A stretch of DNA of 64,000 nt, from positions 186,001-250,000 of the forward strand of contig VDFB02344161.1 in NCBI GenBank assembly GCA_007258455.2, read 5' to 3'. Under the pieces are notes generated by a model, which had not been told where the DNA came from, searched no databases, and was given only the letters and a program-made list of their open reading frames with translations. Position 1 is the stretch's first letter. Each line of letters opens with the position of its first letter. Both the position numbers and the translations under genes were made by a program. Of this stretch, positions 57,382-64,000 are shown in pieces. Source of the DNA: Sequoia sempervirens. Taxonomy: Eukaryota > Streptophyta > Pinopsida > Cupressales > Cupressaceae.

Positions 57382-59108
57382 TTACAAAGCATCTTCCTTG
57401 AGATTTAACAAGTTTCTAAATTTGACGAACTTCACTTCAGATAGTGCTTTTGTAAATATGTCGGGAATTTGATTTTCTGTTCCATAAAATTTTAACTCCA
57501 CCACTTGATTTTCTATCAAATCACAAACAAAATGATGATGTACTTCTATATACTTCGATCTAGCATGATATACTAGATTTTTGCTCGCTTGATAGTGCTT
57601 TGATGATCACAAAATTTATAGTAGTCAAGGACAAACTTTTGGATTTTGTGTTTCTTCAAGTAGTCTTCTAAGCCATAATGCTTCTTGAGATGTCTTTGAT
57701 GAAACAACATATTCAACTTTTGTAGATGATAGTGATAATGTAGCTTGTTTCTTGTTGCTCCATGAAATTGGTCCTGACCTAAGATGAAACATATATCCTA
57801 AAGCTGAGGGTAAACCCACAAAACTAGTTTACAATTCCAGTGAGGAAGGAAAATTGCAAAAAACACCCCCATGGGAAAAAAATGGTTTTTGGGGGTTCAA
57901 ACGAACATTTGGTTCAAGCGAACCCATTAAATGCTGGGTCCCACCATAGTTCTCATTTCCGAAAAAATACAAAAGAAAAATTTGTGGAAAGGGGGTTCAC
58001 TTGAACCCTGGTTCAAGTGAACCTCCAAGGGGGGTTTGCTCGAACCCCCCTTTCCCCCTTTCTCCCCCTTTGACACCAAAAATCTCTAGAATTTTTCCCT
58101 TCGAAGCTCAAGTTGAGGATGAAAATGGAGACTTCACATACCCAATTGGATGATGGTAGTCCTTGGAATGAGATATGCAACGAATATTATTTTAATATGT
58201 TTTGGTTTTATTATGTATTTATTTTTTTAGTTTGATTAAACATAGGTTTTTCACTGAAAATCAAGCTCTTTGTTCTACACATGTGGAAAAATAGTAGATT
58301 ATCAATTTTTTTTTGAAAAATATCAGTGCACTAGATATTGATGTCCTTGATCCAACAAAATAAATAAATTGAATTTTGATACATACAAAAAAAGTTATGT
58401 TGTATACAATCCGCCTATGTCTGAATTGTAATTGGTTTGACTTCGAAACTTGATTAAGGAAAAAATATTCAATGAAATGTTATGAAACCAATTCCATGCA
58501 GTAGATATCATAGTTACAAATCTAAATTAAAAAAAAAATACAATTTTATCCTTCATGGAAAAAAGGTTATGTTGTATACGGTGAGCATCACTCCTTAAAA
58601 ATGGTGTATTGAAAAAAAACTAGTTTTCGAAGGAGATGGAAAAATAAGTGCAATCTGATTCCAATTTTTTTTAAAAAATATATTTAGAATCTACAGAAAA
58701 AATATCACAAACCACTAGTTTGCATCATCTTCAAATTCCTCACGGTTTAGCCACTATAGGTGCTCAAAAGTGAAGATTTAGTTAGAAGAAATCAGTTCAG
58801 TGTCTAGTTTGGCCAAAAATTGTAAACCAGTATTGTGGGATCACCCTTGATTTTCTGTCATCAATGTCACTTGCATAATCAAAATCTGTATATCCAACTA
58901 AATTAGGCTCTCATCCATATTTGTACTCAATTCTAAGTTGATAAGTGCCTTTAATATATTTTAATATTCTCTTGGATACTTTCCAATGATCAATGTGTGG
59001 ATCTAACATGTACTTGGATACAACACCAACTGCATATGCAATATATGGTCTAGTTATGGTGAGATAAAAATGACTCCCAACTAATTGTCTATAAAATTTT
59101 CCATTCAC
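57382..59108 (-). pseudogene. Copia B RNase H, split by insertion
   Basis: The first part (58847..59108) reads 'FYRQLVGSHFYLTITRP' and, further on, 'DYASDIDDRKS'. The second part (57625..57807) resumes with 'SGPISWSNKKQATLSLSSTK' and 'ALWLRRLLEE'. The C-terminus (57382..57600) has 'HARSKYIEVHHHFV' and 'IPDIFTKALSEVKF', the standard Copia ending (HxRxKHIE, ADIFTKAL). The 1-kb TIR element separates DDRKS from the following conserved block. Stops also occur near 57610. Confidence 0.75.
57808..58846. mobile_element. 1-kb non-autonomous TIR element, copy 2
   Basis: The element starts GGGTAAACCCACAAAA and ends TATTGTGGGATCACCC like copy 1 at 26325..27341, and is similar throughout. The flanks CTGA and TTGA are compatible with a 4-bp target duplication carrying one change. 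It interrupts the RNase H of Copia body B, so it moved after that Copia element inserted. It has no coding capacity. Confidence 0.85.
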
Positions 59109-59109
59109 C

Positions 59110-60152
59110 TTGTTTTAAGTAGAGTTAGCACTTAATTTTAATCCTACTTCACATGGTGTATTAGATGATTTACAATCCCTCATATTAAATTTTTTTAATA
59201 CATCAAGAGCATATTTGGTTTGAGAAATCATGATCCTTCCTTCTTCTTGCCATACTTGCATACCCAAAAAATAGTGCATCAACCCTAGATCAGTTATTTC
59301 AAAAGCTTGTTTGAGTTTATTCTTTGTTATTTCAATATTATGTGTACATGATCTCCTATAATAATCAAGTCATCCACATATAATACAATAATAACAACTT
59401 TATCATCACTACATGTTTTACATACACATCTAGATCAACTTCTTTTAAATCCTGCATCTATAAAGTACTCATTTATTTTGGAGTACCATGCCCTTGGAGC
59501 TTTCTTAAGACCATATAATGATTTTTTAAATCTACACTCTAGATGTTCTTCACCAATTTTAACAAATCCAAATTTCTTCCTTTAGATCACCATGTAGAAA
59601 TGCGCTTTTTACATCCATTTGAAAAATTTTCCAACCAAAATTTGTAGCTAGATCAACTATTGTATGAATTGAACTCATTTTAGCAACTGAAGAAAAGGTT
59701 TTAGTATAATCAATACCTTCTGTTTGTGAGAAGCCTCTAGCCACTAGCCTTGCCTTATATTTTTCAATAGCTTCATCTGATGTGAACTTTACTTTGTAGG
59801 TCCACTTGCAACCAACCACACTTTTACCTTTTGGAAGAGTTGTCAATTCCCAAGTTCCATTTTTCACTAAAGAATTGTATTCATCTTGCATTTCCACTTC
59901 CCATTCTTCTTTTCCTTTTGCTTCCTCATATGTACTTGGAGTGTCAACCTGCATCACCCTAGTCATAAGAGCATAGGTAGCAAACATATTCCTAGGGCCT
60001 TCTTGGTAAATTTCTTGAATACTTCTAGTCTTCTGCATGTCTTCATCATCACTTTCACTTGATGCTTCAACTTTTGTTCCTTCTCCTCCTATAGAAGATT
60101 GCACACCTTGATTTGGATCATTAGTATAAGTAGAATTATCTTCTTCAATCAA
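59110..60152 (-). pseudogene. Copia B reverse transcriptase
   Basis: The frame 59559..60152 starts with the acidic inter-domain region and continues through 'PSTYEEA', 'WELTTLPKGKSVVGCKWTYK', 'YKARLVARGFSQTEGIDY' and '[18 protein letters not shown]'. These are the classical Copia RT blocks; the D of 'QMDVKSAFLHG' is the first catalytic Asp. After a frame break, 'LYVDD' (59369..59380) supplies the YVDD pair, and '[13 protein letters not shown]' is readable between. Both active-site motifs are present, but breaks prevent a full-length product. Confidence 0.8.
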
Positions 60153-60853
60153 GATTGGAAAGCAAGATAATGTAGGAGAATGATAATTTTGAACATCTTC
60201 ATCAAATTAAACATTCCTTTTGATATGAATTTCATTTGTTTTAGGATTATATAACCTATATCCTTTTGAATCCTCACTGGATACCCAACCATTATGCACT
60301 TCTCACTTTTCCTTTCAAGCTTGTTCCTCGTTTCATTGGGAATGTGGGCATAAGCATTACATCCAAAGACTCTAAAATGAGATATTGTAGGATTTCTACC
60401 ACTCCATGCCTCTTTTGGTGTTATGTTCAAAATTTCCTTAGTAGGTGTTCTATTAAAAATATAAATTGCAGTACAAATTGCTTCAGCCCAAAATTTAGCT
60501 TCTATATTTCTAGAATAAAGCATGCATCTAGCCATTTCTATTATAGTTCTATTTTCTCTTTCTACAACTCCATTTTATTGGGGTGAGTAGGAGATAGTTG
60601 TTTCCTTCTTTATACCATGTTGTTTACAAAAATCAAAGAAAGCTTTGTTTATATATTTCATACCTTTATTTGTTCTTATTATCTTTAGAGATCTTCCACT
60701 TTGATTTTTAGTTAATGCCTTAAACTCTTTAAACTTATCAAGCACTTCATCCTCCCTTTTTAGAAAATATACCCAAATTCTTCTGATATAATCATCAATA
60801 AAGGTGAGGGAATACCTTGTTCCTACAAGTGATGGTGTTCTAAAAGGACCCAT
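60149..60853 (-). pseudogene. Copia B integrase
   Basis: 60575..60853 reads 'MGPFRTPSLVGTRYSLTFID', then 'YFLKREDEVLDKFKEF' and 'IIRTNKGMKYI'. The usual second catalytic motif is RTDNGGEY, so the Asp is Asn here. A stop after 'SYSPQ' is followed by 60149..60535, with 'MARCMLYS', 'FWAEAICTAIYIFNRTP' and 'FRVFGCNAYAHIPNE', the typical C-terminal Copia integrase region. The enzyme would normally join element cDNA to the genome; this one is dead. Confidence 0.8.
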
Positions 60854-60962
60854 TGCATCACTAGAACCAAATGTAAAGGAATTTTTGCTCTCTATGATTT
60901 ACCTTGTGGGGAAATTTCCACATGTTGCTTTCCCATACCACATCCTTCACACACCTTGTGAC

Positions 60963-61184
60963 TTATGAGATTTTTGGAAGCCCATGCACCATATATAGTT
61001 TCTCCATAAGCTCGAGGCTTTGATAATTGACATGTCCCATATGCTCATGCCATAACCTACTCATATCATCATATTTGGCAATAGCACACATATTCTCATT
61101 TCCACATTTAGAAGTAAATTCTTGGAATTTATATAATCCATTCTCCATTTTACCAATTGTAGTCACTTTGTAATTATTACTCAT
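60963..61184 (-). pseudogene. Copia B pre-integrase (zinc-binding) region
   Basis: The 73-codon frame has 'MSRLWHEHMGHVNYQSL' (HH pair) and stops just before the CC pair, which can be read in the next frame around 60905..60960. It lies between the protease region and integrase, as in other Copia polyproteins. Confidence 0.7.
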
Positions 61185-61406
61185 ATCCTTGATTAAACAC
61201 TTATCATTGTAGAAAGTCCTATTTTATACCCTTGATTAGCAATTTGAGATGCAAAAAGAAGATTTGTCTTCAACTCTAAAAGTAACTTCACATTTTTGAA
61301 CACACCATTATCAACTTGAACATTTCCAGTTCCTTTAACTTCCAAAGCACTGTTATTCCCTAAATATATATTTTTTGAATTGCTATCATTTTTTTAGTGA
61401 TTCAAA

Positions 61407-62393
61407 TTGTTCCTTATTATAACACATATGCTGTGTAGCACCAAAATCAATAACCCAATCCTCCTTATAAGAATTATAAATTCTTTAAGTGCAATACAAA
61501 GAGCATTACTTTTAGAATCAATTTTTTTTTGTAGACTTATTTGGCTTCCTTTCTATATCTTTAATCCCCTTATAACATTCATTTGCTTTGTGACCCAACT
61601 TATCACAGTAATTACATTTTCATTTACTTTTATTATAATCCTTGGATGGAGTGTATCTATTGTCATACTTCCAATTTTTATCTCTTGAATGATTTTCTTG
61701 TGTAGTTTTGTAATTTTGTTTCCCTTTCATTATGAAAACTTCATCACTAAATGACTCCCTTTCTTTGATTTGACATTTTTCTTCTTGCACTAGCTTAGCA
61801 CATAACTCTTCATATTTTTCTCCTTATGCTCGCTTTCATCCTAATGATGGATCATAGAGTGCGATCCGAAATGTTGATGCAAAAATATTTCACACAATCA
61901 AATCCAAAAATTAACTAAGAAAATCTTGGAAGACTTTGTAAGATTATTTGCACAAAATATTTATCATCTATATCCTTTCCATAAGAAGCAAGTTCATTTT
62001 TGTTTTCCTTTAATTTGTTTAGATGAGGGACTAGCTCTCGTGAATTTGATAATTTCATGTTGTACAATTCCGTGGTGAGAGTTAGAATACATACATCACC
62101 TGGATTTTCATGTGTACTTTTAAAAATACTCGACACTTTAACTCCACTTCTCTCATTGCAAACTTCTGAATAATTTCTTCTGAAAGTGTGAGCTTGATCA
62201 ATGTTGCTGCCTTTTTATCTCTTTTATCCCAATCTTCTTGCTCTTTTCCAGTACTTGCTGGTCTTTGTTCACTACCATTAACAATTTCATAGCAAATTTG
62301 AAGCGTTAGAATAATCTCCATACAAGACACCCAATCATAATAATTTTTTCCATTTAATTTAATTGTAGGTAAAGGAATACCAATGGAATCCAT
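61407..62393 (-). pseudogene. Copia B gag with intact CCHC knuckle
   Basis: The ATG at 62393 begins 'MDSIGIPLPTIKLNGKNYYD', a UBN2-type Copia gag. The frame breaks near 62080 and resumes at 62136..61915 ('LTTELYNMKLSNSRELVPHL'). A C-x2-C-x4-H-x4-C zinc knuckle ('CNYCDKLGHKANEC') lies at 61616..61575. About 100 bp at 61818..61920 is not shared with body A and replaces homologous gag sequence there. Confidence 0.75.
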
Positions 62394-62605
62394 TATGTTA
62401 AATTCCCTCTTTTTGAGATGAAAAAAATGGAAATATCTCGCCGGTTTTCTGATTTGATTCTCTTTTTTTTGGCTGCAATATTGCTTGCTTCCTTTGCCAC
62501 AAAATTGTGTTGTTCAAACTCCAATCACAACTTGAATAGTTCACAATGAACACTATAAAAACCACATATTACAGCCCAAGATTTAAACATGCTTTGATAC
62601 CATAT

Positions 62606-62890
62606 TGAATAAATAAAATATTTAAGGTAAAATAAATAAGGCTGCAGCAAATAAGGAACACTTCAATATATTACCAAATTACATAACAGCTTAATGATTT
62701 CTTGATGATTACAATGGCAGCGTGCTATATTTATAGATTCATGAAAATCTCTAGAATATCTTAGAAAGACTAGGAAAAGACTCAAACAAAAAAATCTAAA
62801 AAAAAGACTAAAATTAGATAGAAGTTTCCATCTAGAAATGGAAGTTTCCATAATCTGGAACATTCCATAAGATAAACATTATCTCCGACA
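62606..62890 (-). repeat. 5' LTR of Copia body B
   Basis: On the minus strand the segment runs from TGTCGGAGATAATG to TTATTCA, followed after two bases by TGGTATCAAAGC, a primer site one change from TGGTATCAGAGC. The length of 285 bp and the TG...CA ends fit a Copia LTR. No second copy exists in the window. Its outer edge abuts the SEC8 pseudogene, five bases before recognisable SEC8 sequence. Confidence 0.75.
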
Positions 62891-62895
62891 TAAAG

Positions 62896-63914
62896 CAATC
62901 CAACTTCATCTTCAATCCACATCAGGGTATTAAGGGGTTGGTGCGTTGCAAGATGTGAACACTTAGAACTTACTAAATTATGTGGGACCTTTGCATTCTT
63001 ATCTCTATAATAAGGAAGAATTCAACTCAAAATCTACCATCATTAATGAGAAAGATGATGGCATTCCTACCTTAGCAGCATTTGGTATTATGTCTAGTAG
63101 CTCACATCAAGGGTCATGATGTACCAGAACTATACGGCAGAATGGACTACACAAACCAGGTTCTTTGATGGGAAGCTCATCTTTTGATGGCCTTGAGGAT
63201 GAAAGCATACATACTGGAGATAACCTAGATGGAGGTGCATTTGATGGTCTATCTACTTGGGCAGGGATCAATGATACTGAAGCACTATCTAAGGAATTCA
63301 AAAGCATGAATTGTAGAATTCCACACTGGCTATCAAATCCTATGCCAAATGAATTTACTGAGGCCATTAAAAAAAGTGATGCTCCTTTAAATGTGAAGTA
63401 TCTCCAGACTATGGTAGAATGCTTATGTATGCTTGGGAAAATTGCAGCTGCTGGTGCTATTATAAGTCAGAGGCTTAGACCCACTGTTCATGAAATTATA
63501 ACATCTGAAATGAAAGCTAGATTAGAAGCACTTGATGCATCAAGCCCTCGTATAGATCAAGTTTCAAAGACCGCAGTTCTTGGTTTCAAACATTCTTAAG
63601 GAGTTGGATTTTCAAGTTACAGAGCTACTGGCAAACAAAAATACCAGAGTGTTAGAACAAATGTAGCTATAATAACTATCGTAGGTCTTGTGTCTCCTTC
63701 AATGGCTCCTAGCGGTCCAGCACAATCAGCGGTATAGGAGCTATTGAAATCAATACTGGAAATAATTGTTCAATCACTAAAAAGTCATATCATAGTTGGG
63801 GAACTCATGGAATTAAAAGCCACACTTCATAATGGATCAAGTTCACCAAAGATAGTGAATGGCGATTTAAACTGGAACCCTGATTCTGATGCTGCTCGTG
63901 CAACAGGAGGCTAT
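62896..63914 (+). pseudogene. SEC8: SEC8 (exocyst subunit) retro-pseudogene fragment
   Basis: From 62937 one plus-strand frame reads continuously through 'VGALQDV', 'LHSYLYNKEEF', 'MGSSSFDG', 'EAIKKSDAPLNVKYLQTMVE', 'CLCMLGKIAAAGAIISQRLR', 'PTVHEI' and 'HIIVGELMELKA' to 'ATGGY'. This is the middle of plant SEC8, the exocyst subunit that helps tether secretory vesicles at the plasma membrane. In-frame stops lie at 62964, 63117, 63597 and 63735, and a frameshift precedes 62937. No introns interrupt about 1 kb, whereas plant SEC8 genes are multi-exon, so a reverse-transcribed copy is likely. Similarity ends sharply at 63914. The 5' side is cut by the Copia LTR. Confidence 0.85.
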
Positions 63915-64000
63915 AACGGCCGGGCTTAACCAGCACACTCTAAGCGTTGACAGCTTAGGTGGCTGGTGTGGGCCCATTCCCTTCGCCGTCCATTGCCGTT
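63915..64000. other. GC-rich window edge of unknown nature
   Basis: After SEC8 similarity stops, the last ~85 bp are strikingly GC-rich for this region (for example ACGGCCGGGCTTAACC). They match nothing else in the window. This may be the start of another element or gene continuing beyond the edge. Confidence 0.4.

Larger units (their letters stand above)
57382..62890 (-). mobile_element. Copia body B (5' LTR, gag-pol), interrupted by a TIR element
   Basis: On the minus strand: 5' LTR 62606..62890, primer site about 62591..62602, gag from 62393, CCHC knuckle at 61575..61616, pre-integrase 60963..61184, integrase 60149..60853, RT about 59110..60152 with YVDD at 59369..59380, and RNase H continuing to the pol stop at 57382..57384. 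A 1,039-bp TIR element sits inside RNase H at 57808..58846. Several stops and shifts interrupt the polyprotein. The 3' LTR is absent: pol is followed directly by the leader of body A. Confidence 0.8.

Noticed and set aside
63744..63929. Separate small ORF at the right edge
   Set aside because: It is the continuation of the SEC8 pseudogene frame after an in-frame stop, not an independent gene.

Overview
This window looks like nuclear DNA from a seed plant with a large, repeat-filled genome, most likely a gymnosperm (conifer-like). The reasons are strong AT richness, one host gene split by a 6.3-kb intron, and layer upon layer of old, stop-ridden Ty3/Gypsy, Copia, LINE, SINE and TIR-element remains with very little intact coding sequence. 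The lineage is an inference from texture and element types; no marker in the window settles it.

Only one gene looks functional: a two-exon homologue of NOSIP / Arabidopsis CSU1 (a RING/U-box-like E3 ligase of about 303 residues) on the minus strand, exon 1 at 18402..18640 and exon 2 at 11463..12135. Its intron carries a diverged tandem duplication of the intron/exon-2 boundary that preserves a second, identical-looking 3' splice site. At the far right (about 62896..63914, plus) is an intronless, stop-containing copy of the middle of the exocyst subunit SEC8, probably a retro-pseudogene.

Layout. 1-11.4 kb: a ~42-bp tandem repeat, a Ty3/Gypsy gag fragment, then a decayed Tat/Athila-like Gypsy element (two decayed tRNA-Asp-type primer sites, gag, protease, RNase H, start of RT). 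11.4-18.7 kb: the NOSIP gene. 18.9-23.2 kb: nothing recognised. 23.2-30.3 kb: a fold-back, a dispersed repeat (X), a tRNA-derived SINE with target-site duplications, and a LINE-type RNase H cut in two by a 4.4-kb insertion that itself contains a 1-kb TIR element and an 82-bp minisatellite. 30.4-32.5 kb: Copia RNase H and tandem Copia 3' ends. 34.0-36.8 kb: an inverted copy of X broken by two insertions. 38.4-39.7 kb: an unidentified coding remnant with an in-frame 60-bp repeat. 40.4-40.9 kb: a MITE. 41.4-51.6 kb: a complete 10.2-kb LTR element on the minus strand (800-bp LTRs, near-perfect 5-bp TSD, initiator-Met-type PBS) with no recognisable pol, apparently hosting a second element with a long unfamiliar coiled-coil ORF. 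53.1-54.6 kb: a tandem duplication rich in CCCCTTAAG motifs. 55.1 kb: a 5S-rRNA-derived sequence. 55.6-62.9 kb: two Copia bodies joined head to tail without an LTR between them, the larger interrupted by the second copy of the 1-kb TIR element. 62.9-63.9 kb: the SEC8 pseudogene.

There is no operon-like logic here. The interest lies in the nesting order of the elements and in what they may do to the splicing of the one host gene. All homology calls come from reading translations and remembered family motifs, not from searches.
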